Positions 39,413 through 53,507 of a stretch of 64,000 nucleotides of DNA are shown here, one piece after another. The stretch covers positions 25,414,367 to 25,478,366 of the forward strand of contig CM056580.1 in the NCBI GenBank assembly GCA_029721435.1, written 5' to 3'. The notes under the pieces were generated by a model. The model worked only from the letters and a program-made list of their open reading frames with translations. It was not told the origin of the DNA and did not search any database. The translations under genes were made by a program, and so were the position numbers. Each line of letters starts with the position of its first letter. The stretch's first letter is position 1. This DNA is from Gymnothorax reevesii. Taxonomy: Eukaryota > Chordata > Actinopteri > Anguilliformes > Muraenidae.

Positions 39413-41106
39413 ACAAGAAGGGTTGAGCTGAAATGTCATCTGATCTCATATTAACATCATAGAGGACACGTACAGTATGAAAACGACCAGATATTAGCAC
39501 TCACATTAGATCGCTAGCATTAGCATGTTAGCATTTGCATTCAAACATTTATATCACTCAATTTCCATTTTACACAAGAAGGGTTAAGCTGAAATGCCAT
39601 CTGATCTCATGTTAACATCATTGAGGACACGTTAAGTATGGAAATGACCAGATATTAGCACTTGCATTAGATCGCTAGCATTAGCTTTTTAGCATCAGCA
39701 TGTAAGCATTAGCATTGAAACATTAACATGACCCAATTTGCTTATTATACAAGAAGGGTTAAGCTGAAATGTCATCTGATCTCATATTAACATCATAGAG
39801 GACATGTACAGTTTGAAAATGACCAGATATTAGCACTCTTATAACATCGCTAGCATTAGCAATTTAGCATTGGCATGTTTGAATTAGCCAGTTAGCATTA
39901 GCATTCAAACATTAACCTCACCCAATTTGCTTATTATACAAGAAGGGTTAAGCTGAAATGTCATCCGATCTCATATTAGCATCTTAGAGGACAGGTACAG
40001 TTTGAAAACGACCAGATATTAGCACTCACATTAGATCGCTAGCATTAGCATGTTAGCATTTGCATTTAAACATTTATATCACTCAATTACCATTTTACAC
40101 AAGTAGGCTTAAACTGAAATGCCATCTGATCTCATGTTAACATCATTGAGGACACGTTAAGTATGGAAATGACCAGATATTAGCACTTGCATTAGATTGC
40201 TAGCATTAGAATTTTAGCATCAGCATGTAAGCATTAGCATTGAAACATTAACATGACCCAATTTGCTTATTATACAAGAAGGGTTAAGCTGAAATGTCAT
40301 CTGATCTCATATTAACATCATAGAGGACACGTACAGTATGATAACGACCAGATTTTAGCACTCACATTAGATCGCTAGCATTAGCATGTTAGCATTTGCA
40401 TTTAAACATTTATATCACTCAATTACCATTTTACACAAGAAGGCTTATACTGAAATGCCATCTGCTCTCATGTTAACATCAAAGAGGACACGTTAAGTAT
40501 GGAAATGACCAGATATTAGCACTTACATTAGATCGCTAGCATTAGCATTTTAGCATCAGCATGTAAGCAGTAGCATTGAAACATTAACATGACCCAATTT
40601 GCTAATTATACAAGAAGGGTTGAGCTGAAATGTCATCTGATCTCATATTAACATCATAGAGGACACGTACAGTATGAAAACGACCAGATTTTAGCACTCA
40701 CATTAGATCGCTAGCATTAGCATGTTAGCATTTGCATTTAAACATTTATATCACTCAATTACCATTTTACACAAGAAGGCTTAAACTGAAATGCCATCTG
40801 ATCTCATGTTAACATCATTGAGGACACGTTAAGTATGGAAATGACCAGATATTAGCACTTGCATTAGATCGCTAGCATTAGAATTTTAGCATCAGCATGT
40901 AAGCATTAGCATTGAAACATTATCATGACCCAATTTGCTTATTATACAAGAAGGGTTAAACTGAAATGTCATCTGATCTCATATTAACATCATAGTGGAC
41001 TCGTACAGTATGAAAACGACCAGATATTAGCACTCACATTAGATCGCTAGCATTAGCATGTTAGCATTTGCATTCAAACATTTATATCACTCAATTTCCA
41101 TTTTAC
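39413..41106 (+). repeat. Satellite segment with D and subtype switch
   Basis: D at 39749 is followed by ordinary A-B dimers. The segment from GTATGATAACG (40340) onward, with GGCTTATACTG (about 40441) and ACATCAAAGAGG (about 40476), is the first of five places with GTATGATAACG; the others are at 48601, 53507, 56720 and 63130. The companion variants GGCTTATACTG and ACATCAAAGAGG are absent from the 53507 copy. Nothing other than satellite is seen. Confidence 0.85.
39749..39937 (+). repeat. Satellite monomer type D
   Basis: AATTTAGC subtype. The following A monomer starts with D-associated states (ATCCGATC, GACAGGTACAGTTTG) but switches to the ordinary AGATATTAGC right half near 40020. This suggests a recombination point. 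Confidence 0.9.
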
Positions 41107-44100
41107 ACAAGAAGGGTTAAGCTGAAATGCCATCTGATCTCATGTTATCATCATAGAGGACACGTTAAGTATGGAAATGACCAGATATTAGCACTTGCAT
41201 TAGATCGCTAGCATTAGCATTTTAGCATCAGCATGTAAGCAGTAGCATTGAAACATTAACATGACCCAATTTGCTAATTATACAAGAAGGGTTGAGCTGA
41301 AATGTCATCTGATCTCATATTAACATCATAGAGGACACGTACGATATGAAAACGACCAATTTTAGCACTCACATTAGATCGCTAGCATTAGCATGTTAGC
41401 ATTTGCATTTAAACATTTATATCACTCAATTACCATTTTACACAAGAAGGCTTAAACTGAAATGCCATCTGATCTCATGTTAACATCATTGAGGACACGT
41501 TAAGTATGGAAATGACCAGATATTAGCACTTGCATTAGATCGCTAGCATTAGAATTTTAGCATCAGCATGTAAGCATTAGCATTGAAACATTAACATGAC
41601 CCAATTTGCTTATTATACAAGAAGGGTTAAGCTGAAATGTCATCTGATCTCATATTAACATCATAGAGGACACGTACAGTATGAAAACGACCAGATTTTA
41701 GCACTCACATTACATCGCTAGCATTAGCGTTTTAGCATTTGCATTTAAACATTTATATCACTCAATTACCATTTTACACAAGAAGGCTTAAACTGAAATG
41801 CCATCTGCTCTCATGTTAACATCATAGAGGACACGTTAAGTATGGAAATGACCAGATATTAGCACTTACATTAGATCGCTAGCATTAGCATTTTAGCATC
41901 AGCATGTAAGCAGTAGCATTGAAACATTAACATGACCCAATTTGCTAATTATACAAGAAGGGTTGAGCTGAAATGTCATCTGATCTCATATTAACATCAT
42001 AGAGGACACGTACAGTATGAAAACGACCAGATTTTAGCACTCACATTAGATCGCTAGCATTAGCATGTTAGCATTTGCATTTAAACATTTATATCACTCA
42101 ATTACCATTTTACACAAGAAGGCTTAAACTGAAATGCCATCTGATCTCATGTTAACATCATTGAGGACACGTTAAGTATGGAAATGACCAGATATTAGCA
42201 CTTGCATTAGATCGCTAGCATTAGCATTTTAGCATCAGCATGTAAGCAGTAGCATTGAAACATTAACATGACCCAATTTGCTAATTATACAAGAAGGGTT
42301 GAGCTGAAATGTCATCTGATCTCATATTAACATCATAGAGGACACGTACAGTATGAAAAGACCAATTTTAGCACTCACATTAGATCGCTAGCATTAGCAT
42401 GTTAGCATTTGCATTTAAACATTTATATCACTCAATTACCATTTTACACAAGAAGGCTTAAACTGAAATGCCATCTGATCTCATGTTAACATCATTGAGG
42501 ACACGTTAAGTATGGAAATGACCAGATATTAGCACTTGCATTAGATCGCTAGCATTAGAATTTTAGCATCAGCATGTAAGCATTAGCATTGAAACATTAA
42601 CATGACTCAATTTGCTTATTATACAAGAAGGGTTAAGCTGAAATGTCATCTGATCTCATATTTACATCATAGAGGACACGTACAGTATGAAAACGACCAG
42701 ATTTTAGCACTCACATTAGATCGCTAGCATTAGCATGTTAGCATTTGCATTTAAACATTTATATCACTCAATTACCATTTTACACAAGAAGGCTTAAACT
42801 GAAATGCCATCTGCTCTCATGTTAACATCATAGAGGACACGTTAAGTATGGAAATGACCAGATATTAGTACTTACATTAGATCGCTAGCATTAGCATTTT
42901 AGCATCAGCATGTAAGCATTTGCATTGAAACATTAACATGACCCAATATGCTTATTATACAAGAAGGGTTAAGCTGAAATGCCATCTGATCTCATATTAA
43001 CATCATAGAGGACATGTACAGTTTGAAAATGACCAGATATTAGCACTCGAATTAGATTGCTAGCATTAGCATTTTTGCATCAGTATGTTAGCATTAGCAT
43101 TGATACATTAACATTTCCCAATTTGCTTCTTATACAAGAAGGGTTTAGCTGAAATGTCATCTGATCTCATATTAACATCATAGAGGACACGTACAGTATG
43201 AAAACGACCAGATATTAGCACTCACATTAGATCGCTAGCATTAGCATGTTAGCATTTGCATTCAAACATTTATATCACTCAATTTCCATTTTACACAAGA
43301 AGGGTTAAGCTGAAATGCCATCTGATCTCATGTTATCATCATAGAGGACACGTTAAGTATGGAAATGACCAGATATTAGCACTTGCATTAGATCGCTAGC
43401 ATTAGCATTTTAGCATCAGCATGTAAGCAGTAGCATTGAAACATTAACATGACCCAATTTGCTAATTATACAAGAAGGGTTGAGCTGAAATGTCATCTGA
43501 TCTCATATTAACATCATAGAGGACACGTACAATATGAAAACGACCAATTTTAGCACTCACATTAGATCGCTAGCATTAGCATGTTAGCATTTGCATTTAA
43601 ACATTTATATCACTCAATTACCATTTTACACAAGAAGGCTTAAACTGAAATGCCATCTGATCTCATGTTAACATCATTGAGGACACGTTAAGTATGGAAA
43701 TGACCAGATATTAGCACTTGCATTAGATCGCTAGCATTAGAATTTTAGCATCAGCATGTAAGCATTAGCATTGAAACATTAACATGACCCAATTTGCTTA
43801 TTATACAAGAAGGGTTAAGCTGAAATGTCATCTGATCTCATATTAACATCATAGAGGACACGTACAGTATGAAAACGACCAGATTTTAGCACTCACATTA
43901 GATCGCTAGCATTAGCATGTTAGCATTTGCATTTAAACATTTATATCAATCAATTACCATTTTACACAAGAAGGCTTAAACTGAAATGCCATCTGCTCTC
44001 ATGTTAACATCATAGAGGACACGTTAAGTATGGAAATGACCAGATATTAGCACTTACATTAGATCGCTAGCATTAGCATTTTAGCATCAGCATGTAAGCA

Positions 44101-45720
44101 GTAGCATTGAAACATTAACATGACCCAATTTGCTAATTATACAAGAAGGGTTGAGCTGAAATGTCATCTGATCTCATATTAACATCATAGAGGACACGTA
44201 CAGTATGAAAACGACCAGATTTTAGCACTCACATTAGATCGCTAGCATTAGCATGTTAGCATTTGCATTTAAACATTTATATCACTCAATTACCATTTTA
44301 CACAAGAAGGCTTAAACTGAAATGCCATCTGATCTCATGTTAACATCATTGAGGACACGTTAAGTATGGAAATGACCAGATATTAGCACTTGCATTAGAT
44401 CGCTAGCATTAGCATTTTAGCATCAGCATGTAAGCAGTAGCATTGAAACATTAACATGACCCAATTTGCTAATTATACAAGAAGGGTTGAGCTGAAATGT
44501 CATCTGATCTCATATTAACATCATAGAGGACACGTACAGTATGAAAAGACCAATTTTAGCACTCTCATTAGATCGCTAGCATTAGCATGTTAGCATTTGC
44601 ATTTAAACATTTATATCACTCAATTACCATTTTACACAAGAAGGCTTAAACTGAAATGCCATCTGATCTCATGTTAACATCATTGAGGACACGTTAAGTA
44701 TGGAAATGACCAGATATTAGCACTTGCATTAGATCGCTAGCATTAGAATTTTAGCATCAGCATGTAAGCATTAGCATTGAAACATTAACATGACTCAATT
44801 TGCTTATTATACAAGAAGGGTTAAGCTGAAATGTCATCTGATCTCATATTAACATCATAGAGGACACGTACAGTATGAAAACGACCAGATTTTAGCACTC
44901 ACATTAGATCGCTAGCATTAGCATGTTAGCATTTGCATTTAAACATTTATATCACTCAATTACCATTTTACACAAGAAGGCTTAAACTGAAATGCCATCT
45001 GCTCTCATGTTAACATCATAGAGGACACGTTAAGTATGGAAATGACCAGATATTAGTACTTACATTAGATCGCTAGCATTAGCATTTTAGCATCAGCATG
45101 TAAGCATTTGCATTGAAACATTAACATGACCCAATTTGCTTATTATACAAGAAGGGTTAAGCTGAAATGCCATCTGATCTCATATTAACATCATAGAGGA
45201 CATGTACAGTTTGAAAATGACCAGATATTAGCACTCGAATTAGATTGCTAGCATTAGCATTTTTGCATCAGTATGTTAGCATTAGCATTGATACATTAAC
45301 ATTTCCCAATTTGCTTCTTATACAAGAAGGGTTTAGCTGAAATGTCATCTGATCTCATATTAACATCATAGAGGACACGTACAGTATGAAAACGACCAGA
45401 TATTAGCACTCACATTAGATCGCTAGCATTAGCATGTTAGCATTAGCATTCAAACATTTATATCACTCAATTTCCATTTTACACAAGAAGGGTTAAGCTG
45501 AAATGCCATCTGATCTCATGTTATCATCATAGAGGACACGTTAAGTATGGAAATGACCAGATATTAGCACTTGCATTAGATCGCTAGCATTAGCATTTTA
45601 GCATCAGCATGTAAGCAGTAGCATTGAAACATTAACATGACCCAATTTGCTAATTATACAAGAAGGGTTGAGCTGAAATGTCATCTGATCTCATATTAAC
45701 ATCATAGAGGACACGTACAG
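41107..45720 (+). repeat. 2188-bp higher-order tandem repeat, about 2.1 copies
   Basis: Unit 1 is 41107-43294, unit 2 is 43295-45482, and a partial third unit runs to about 45720. Shared private states are GAAAAGACCAATTTT (42355/44543), CATGACTCAATT (42604/44792), TTAGTACTTAC (42866/45054), C (42959/45147) and TTTCCCAATTTGCTTCTTAT (43115/45303). The length fits 13 monomers (six short, seven long) minus three visible deleted bases. Unit 1 has private changes TACATCGCTAGCATTAGCG near 41712 and CCCAATATGC near 42952. Confidence 0.9.
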
Positions 45721-46950
45721 TATGAAAACGACCAGATTTTAGCACTCACATTACATCGCTAGCATTAGCATGTTAGCATTTGCATTTAAACATTTATATC
45801 ACTCAATTACCATTTTACACAAGAAGGCTTAAACTGAAATGCCATCTGCTCTCATGTTAACATCATAGAGGACAAGTTAAGTATAGAAATGACCAGATAT
45901 TAGCACTTACATTAGATCGCTAGCATTAGCATTTTAGCATCAGCATGTAAGCATTAGCATTGAAACATTAACGTGACCCGATTTGCTTATTATACAAGAA
46001 GGGTTAAGCTGAAATGTCATCTGATCTCATATTAACATCATAGAGGACATGTACAGTTTGAAAATGACCAGATATTAGCACTCAAATTAGATCGCTAGCA
46101 TTAGCATTTTTGCATCAGTGTGTTAGCATTAGCATTGATACATTAACATCACCCAATTTGCTTATTATACAAGAAGGGTTAAGCTGAAATGTCATCTGAT
46201 CTCATATTAACATGATAGAGGACACGTACAGTATGAAAACGACCAGATATTAGCACTCACATTAGATCGCTAGCATTAGCATGTTAGCATTAGCATTCAA
46301 ACATTTATATCACTCAATTTCCATTTTACACAAGAAGGGTTAAGCTGAAATGCCATCTGATCTCATGTTATCATCATAGAGGACACGTTAAATATGGAAA
46401 TGACCAGATATTAGCACTTGCATTAGATTGCTAGCATTAGCATTTTAGCATCAGCATGTAAGCATTAGCATTGAAACATTAACATGACCCAATTTGCCAA
46501 TTATACAAGAAGGGTTGAGCTGAAATGTCATCTGATCTCATATTAACATCATAGAGGACACGTACAGTATGAAAACGACCAGATTTTAGCACTCACATTA
46601 GATCGCTAGCATTAGCATGTTAGCATTTGCATTTAAACATTTATGTCACTCAATTTCCATTTTACACAAGAAGGCTTAAACTGAAATGCCATCTGATCTC
46701 ATGTTAACATCATAGAGGACACGTTAAGTATGGAAATGACCAGATATTAGCACTTGCATTAAATCGCTAGCATTAGCATTTTAGCATCAGCATGTAAGCA
46801 TTAGCATTGAAACATTAACATGACCCAATTTGCCAATTATACAAGAAGGGTTGAGCTGAAATGTCATCTGATCTCATATTAACATCATAGAGGACACGTA
46901 CAGTATGAAAACGACCAGATATTAGCACTCACATTAGATCGCTAGCATTA

Positions 46951-48601
46951 GCATTTAAGCATTTGCATTCAAACATTTATATCACTCAATTTCCATTTTA
47001 CACAAGAAGGGTTAAGCTGAAATGCCATCTGATCTCATGTTATCATCATAGAGGACACGTTAAGTATGGAAATGACCAGATATTAGCACTTGCATTAGAT
47101 CGCTAGCATTAGCATTTTAGCATCAGCATGTAAGCAGTAGCATTGAAACATTAACATGACCCAATTTGCTAATTATACAAGAAGGGTTGAGCTGAAATGT
47201 CATCTGATCTCATATTAACATCATAGAGGACACGTACAGTATGAAAACGACCAGATTTTAGCACTCACATTAGATTTCTAGCATTAGCATGTTAGCATTT
47301 GCATTTAAACATTTATATCACTCAATTTCCATTTTACACAAGAAGGCTTAAACTGAAATGCCATCTGATCTCATGTTAACATCATAGAGGACACGTTAAG
47401 TATGGAAATGACCAGATATTAGCACTTGCATTAGATCGCTAGCATTAGCATTTTAGCATCAGCATGTAAGCATTAGCATTGAAACATTAACATGACCCAA
47501 TTTGCTTATTATACAAGAAGGGTTAAGCTGAAATGTTATCTGATCTCATATTAACATCATAGAGGACATGTACAGTTTGAAAATGACCAGATATTAGCAC
47601 TCTTATAACATCGCTAGCATTAGCAATTCAGCATTGGCATGTTTGAATTAGCCAGTTAGCATTAGCATTCAAACATTAACCTCACCCAATTTGCTTATTA
47701 TACAAGAAGGGTTAAGCTGAAATGTCATCCGATCTCATATTAACATCATAGAGGACAGGTACAGTTTGAAAACGACCAGATATAAGCACTCACATTAGAT
47801 CGCTAGCATTAGCATGTTAGCATTAGCATTCAAACATTTATATCACTCAATTTCCATTTTACACAAGAAGGGTTGAGCTGAAATGTCATCTGATCTCATA
47901 TTAACATCATAGTGGACTCGTACAGTATGAAAACGACCAGATATTAGCACTCACATTAGATCGCTAGCATTAGCATGTAAGCATTTGCATTTAAACATTT
48001 ATGTCACTCAATTTCCATTTTACACAAGAAGGTTTAAACTGAAATGCCATCTGATCTCATGTTAACATCATAGAGGACATGTTAAGCATGGAAATGACCA
48101 GATATTGGCACTTGCATTAAATCGCTAGCATGAGCATTTTAGCATCAGCATGTAAGCATTAGCATTGAAACATTAACATGACCCAATTTGCTTTTTGTAC
48201 AAGAAGTATTAAGCTGAAATGTCATCTGATCTCATATTAACATCATAGAGGACACGTACAGTATGAAAACTACCAGATATTAGCACTCACATTAGATCGC
48301 TAGCATTAGCATGTTAGAATTTGCATTCAAACATTTATATCACTCAATTTCCATTTTACACAAGAAGGGTTAAGCTGAAATGCCATCTGATCTCATGTTA
48401 TCATCATAGAGGACACGTTAAGTATGGAAATGACCAGATATTAGCACTTGCATTAGATCGCTAGCATTAGCATTTTAGCATCAGCATGTAAGCAGTAGCA
48501 TTGAAACATTAACATGACCCAATTTGCTTATTATACAAGAAGGGTTAAGCTGAAATGTCATCTGATCTCATATTAACATCATAGAGGACACGTACAGTAT
48601 G
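46951..48601 (+). repeat. 1650-bp marker interval, copy 1 of 4
   Basis: The interval runs from the rare GCATTTAAGCATTTGC to GTATGATAACG. Inside it, in order, are AGATTTCTAGC, GAAATGTTATCTG, a D monomer, an A-A junction, ATATTGGCACTTGCATTAAA with AGCATGAGC, ACAAGAAGTATT and GTTAGAATTTGC. The same order and the same 1650-bp spacing recur at 51857, 55070 and 61480. This copy has CTTTTTGTAC near 48191; the last three have CTTATTGTAC. Confidence 0.9.
47513..47701 (+). repeat. Satellite monomer type D
   Basis: AATTCAGC subtype with GAAATGTTATCTG at its left end, a marker shared by all D copies from here to the window end. Near-identical copies lie 2701, 4906, 8119 and 14529 bp downstream. Confidence 0.9.
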
Positions 48602-49471
48602 ATAACGACCAGATTTTAGCACTCACATTAGATCGCTAGCATTAGCATGTTAGCATTTGCATTTAAACATTTATATCACTCAATTACCATTTTACACAAG
48701 AAGGCTTATACTGAAATGCCATCTGCTCTCATGTTAACATCAAAGAGGACACGTTAAGTATGGAAATGACCAGATATTAGCACTTACATTAGATCGCTAG
48801 CATTAGCATTTTAGCATCAGCATGTAAGCAGTAGCATTGAAACATTAACATGACCCAATTTGCTAATTATACAAGAAGGGTTGAGCTGAAATGTCATCTG
48901 ATCTCATATTAACATCATAGAGGACACGCACAGTATGAAAACGACCAGATTTTAGCACTCACATTAGATCGCTAGCATTAGCATGTTAGCATTTGCATTT
49001 AAACATTTATATCACTCAATTACCATTTTACACAAGAAGGCTTAAACTGAAATGCCATCTGATCTCATGTTAACATCATTGAGGACACATTAAGTATGGA
49101 AATGACCAGATATTAGCACTTGCATTAGATCGCTAGCATTAGAATTTTAGCATCAGCATGTAAGCATTAGCATTGAAACATTATCATGACCCAATTTGCT
49201 TATTATACAAGAAGGGTTAAACTGAAATGTCATCTGATCTCATATTAACATCATAGTGGACTCGTACAGTATGAAAACGACCAGATATTAGCACTCACAT
49301 TAGATCGCTAGCATTAGCATGTTAGCATTTGCATTCAAACATTTATATCACTCAATTTCCATTTTACACAAGAAGGGTTAAGCTGAAATGCCATCTGATC
49401 TCATGTTATCATCATAGAGGACACGTTAAGTATGGAAATGACCAGATATTAGCACTTGCATTAGATCGCTA

Positions 49472-51856
49472 GCATTAGCATTTTAGCATCAGCATGTAAG
49501 CAGTAGCATTGAAACATTAACATGACCCAATTTGCTAATTATACAAGAAGGGTTGAGCTGAAATGTCATCTGATCTCATATTAACATCATAGAGGACACG
49601 TACAGTATGAAAACGACCAATTTTAGCACTCACATTAGATCGCTAGCATTAGCATGTTAGCATTTGCATTTAAACATTTATATCACTCAATTACCATTTT
49701 ACACAAGAAGGCTTAAACTGAAATGCCATCTGATCTCATGTTAACATCATTGAGGACACGTTAAGTATGGAAATGACCAGATATTAGCACTTGCATTAGA
49801 TCGCTAGCATTAGAATTTTAGCATCAGCATGTAAGCATTAGCATTGAAACATTAACATGACCCAATTTGCTTATTATACAAGAAGGGTTAAGCTAAATTG
49901 TCATCTGATCTCATATTAACATCATAGAGGACACGTACAGTCTGAAAACGACCAGATTTTAGCACTCACATTATATCGCTAGCATTAGCATGTTAGCATT
50001 TGCATTTAAACATTTATATCACTCAATTACCATTTTACACAAGAAGGCTTAAACTGAAATGCCATCTGCTCTCATGTTAACATCATAGAGGACACGTTAA
50101 GTATGGAAATGACCAGATATTAGCACTTGCATTAGATCGCTAGCATTAGCATTTTAGCATCAGCATGTAAGCATTAGCATTGAAACATTAACATGACCCA
50201 ATTTGCTTATTATACAAGAAGGGTTAAGCTGAAATGTTATCTGATCTCATATTAACATCATAGAGGACATGTACAGTTTGAAAATGACCAGATATTAGCA
50301 CTCTTATAACATCGCTAGCATTAGCAATTCAGCATTGGCATGTTTGAATTAGCCAGTTAGCATTAGCATTCAAACATTAACCTCACCCAATTTGCTTATT
50401 ATACAAGAAGGGTTAAGCTGAAATGTCATCCGATCTCATATTAACATCATAGAGGACAGGTACAGTTTGAAAACGACCAGATATAAGCACTCACATTAGA
50501 TCGCTAGCATTAGCATGTTAGCATTAGCATTCAAACATTTATATCACTCAATTTCCATTTTACACAAGAAGGGTTGAGCTGAAATGTCATCTGATCTCAT
50601 ATTAACATCATAGTGGACTCGTACAGTATGAAAACGACCAGATATTAGCACTCACATTAGATCGCTAGCATTAGCATGTAAGCATTTGCATTTAAACATT
50701 TATGTCACTCAATTTCCATTTTACACAAGAAGGTTTAAACTGAAATGCCATCTGATCTCATGTTAACATCATAGAGGACATGTTAAGCATGGAAATGACC
50801 AGATATTGGCACTTGCATTAAATCGCTAGCATGAGCATTTTAGCATCAGCATGTAAGCATTAGCATTGAAACATTAACATGACCCAATTTGCTTTTTGTA
50901 CAAGAAGTATTAAGCTGAAATGTCATCTGATCTCATATTAACATCATAGAGGACACGTACAGTATGAAAACTACCAGATATTAGCACTCACATTAGATCG
51001 CTAGCATTAGCATGTTAGAATTTGCATTCAAACATTTATATCACTCAATTTCCATTTTACACAAGAAGGGTTAAGCTGAAATGCCATCTGATCTCATGTT
51101 ATCATCATAGAGGACACGTTAAGTATGGAAATGACCAGATATTAGCACTTGCATTAGATCGCTAGCATTAGAATTTTAGCATCAGCATGTAAGCATTAGC
51201 ATTGAAACATTATCATGACCCAATTTGCTTATTATACAAGAAGGCTTAAACTGAAATGCCATCTGCTCTCATGTTAACATCATAGAGGACACGTTAAGTA
51301 TGGAAATGACCAGATATTAGCACTTACATTAGATCGCTAGCATTAGCATTTTAGCATCAGCATGTAAGCAGTAGCATTGAAACATTAACATGACCCAATT
51401 TGCTAATTATACAAAAAGGGTTGAGCTGAAATGTCATCTGATCTCATATTAACATCATAGAGGACACGTACAGTATGAAAACGACCAGATTTTAGCACTC
51501 ACATTAGATCGCTAGCATTAGCATGTTAGCATTTGCATTTAAACATTTATGTCACTCAATTTCCATTTTACACAAGAAGGCTTAAACTGAAATGCCATCT
51601 GATCTCATGTTAACATCATAGAGGACACGTTAAGTATGGAAATGACCAGATATTAGCACTTGCATTAAATCGCTAGCATTAGCATTTTAGCATCAGCATG
51701 TAAGCATTAGCATTGAAACATTAACATGACCCAATTTGCCAATTATACAAGAAGGGTTGAGCTGAAATGTCATCTGATCTCATATTAACATCATAGAGGA
51801 CACGTACAGTATATAAACGACCAGATATTAGCACTCACATTAGATCGCTAGCATTA
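49472..51856 (+). repeat. Satellite segment with partial extra copy (offset 2701) and B-B junction
   Basis: About 50110-51160 repeats about 47400-48460 at an offset of 2701, including D (50214) and CTTTTTGTACAAGAAGTATT (50892). It then breaks off. B at 51061-51235 is followed directly by another B at 51236-51410 with no A between them, so the piece was inserted or deleted out of register. The second B ends next to ACAAAAAGGG (51411), a private variant of the box. GTATATAAACG near 51810 is also private. Confidence 0.87.
50214..50402 (+). repeat. Satellite monomer type D
   Basis: This D belongs to the extra partial copy at offset 2701 from 47513. It shares the rare CTTTTTGTACAAGAAGTATT join downstream (48191 and 50892) that the later copies lack. 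Confidence 0.9.
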
Positions 51857-53507
51857 GCATTTAAGCATTTGCATTCAAACATTTATATCACTCAATTTCC
51901 ATTTTACACAAGAAGGGTTAAGCTGAAATGCCATCTGATCTCATGTTATCATCATAGAGGACACGTTAAGTATGGAAATGACCAGATATTAGCACTTGCA
52001 TTAGATCGCTAGCATTAGCATTTTAGCATCAGCATGTAAGCAGTAGCATTGAAACATTAACATGACCCAATTTGCTAATTATACAAGAAGGGTTGAGCTG
52101 AAATGTCATCTGATCTCATATTAACATCATAGAGGACACGTACAGTATGAAAACGACCAGATTTTAGCACTCACATTAGATTTCTAGCATTAGCATGTTA
52201 GCATTTGCATTTAAACATTTATATCACTCAATTTCCATTTTACACAAGAAGGCTTAAACTGAAATGCCATCTGATCTCATGTTAACATCATAGAGGACAC
52301 GTTAAGTATGGAAATGACCAGATATTAGCACTTGCATTAGATCGCTAGCATTAGCATTTTAGCATCAGCATGTAAGCATTAGCATTGAAACATTAACATG
52401 ACCCAATTTGCTTATTATACAAGAAGGGTTAAGCTGAAATGTTATCTGATCTCATATTAACATCATAGAGGACATGTACAGTTTGAAAATGACCAGATAT
52501 TAGCACTCTTATAACATCGCTAGCATTAGCAATTCAGCATTGGCATGTTTGAATTAGCCAGTTAGCATTAGCATTCAAACATTAACCTCACCCAATTTGC
52601 TTATTATACAAGAAGGGTTAAGCTGAAATGTCATCCGATCTCATATTAACATCATAGAGGACAGGTACAGTTTGAAAACGACCAGATATAAGCACTCACA
52701 TTAGATCGCTAGCATTAGCATGTTAGCATTAGCATTCAAACATTTATATCACTCAATTTCCATTTTACACAAGAAGGGTTGAGCTGAAATGTCATCTGAT
52801 CTCATATTAACATCATAGTGGACTCGTACAGTATGAAAACGACCAGATATTAGCACTCACATTAGATCGCTAGCATTAGCATGTAAGCATTTGCATTTAA
52901 ACATTTATGTCACTCAATTTCCATTTAACACAAGAAGGTTTAAACTGAAATGCCATCTGATCTCATGTTAACATCATAGAGGACATGTTAAGCATGGAAA
53001 TGACCAGATATTGGCACTTGCATTAAATCGCTAGCATGAGCATTTTAGCATCAGCATGTAAGCATTAGCATTGAAACATTAACATGACCCAATTTGCTTA
53101 TTGTACAAGAAGTATTAAGCTGAAATGTCATCTGATCTCATATTAACATCATAGAGGACACGTACAGTATGAAAACTACCAGATATTAGCACTCACATTA
53201 GATCGCTAGCATTAGCATGTTAGAATTTGCATTCAAACATTTATATCACTCAATTTCCATTTTACACAAGAAGGGTTAAGCTGAAATGCCATCTGATCTC
53301 ATGTTATCATCATAGAGGACACGTTAAGTATGGAAATGACCAGATATTAGCACTTGCATTAGATCGCTAGCATTAGCATTTTAGCATCAGCATGTAAGCA
53401 GTAGCATTGAAACATTAACATGACCCAATTTGCTTATTATACAAGAAGGGTTAAGCTGAAATGTCATCTGATCTCATATTAACATCATAGAGGACACGTA
53501 CAGTATG
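51857..53507 (+). repeat. 1650-bp marker interval, copy 2 of 4
   Basis: This is 4906 bp after copy 1, with the same internal order of marks. 4906 fits 29 monomers (14 short, 13 of 175, 2 D) minus one base. After GTATGATAACG this copy lacks the GGCTTATACTG and ACATCAAAGAGG variants present after copies 1, 3 and 4, and so diverges right there. Confidence 0.9.
52419..52607 (+). repeat. Satellite monomer type D
   Basis: This copy is 4906 bp after the D at 47513, inside the second 1650-bp marker interval. The following region has one private change, CCATTTAACAC near 52921. Confidence 0.9.

Larger units (their letters stand above)
44477..49471 (+). repeat. About 5-kb duplicated block, copy 1 (offset 14529)
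   Basis: This block matches 59005-64000. Corresponding marks are TTAGTACTT (45052/59581), C (45147/59676 and 45994/60523), GTATAGAAATG (45881/60410), D (47513/62042) and GTATGATAACG (48601/63130). The offset changes by one base near 44547, where copy 1 has lost a C (GAAAAGACC) that copy 2 keeps. Copy 2 runs to the window edge, so the true length is unknown. Confidence 0.9.
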
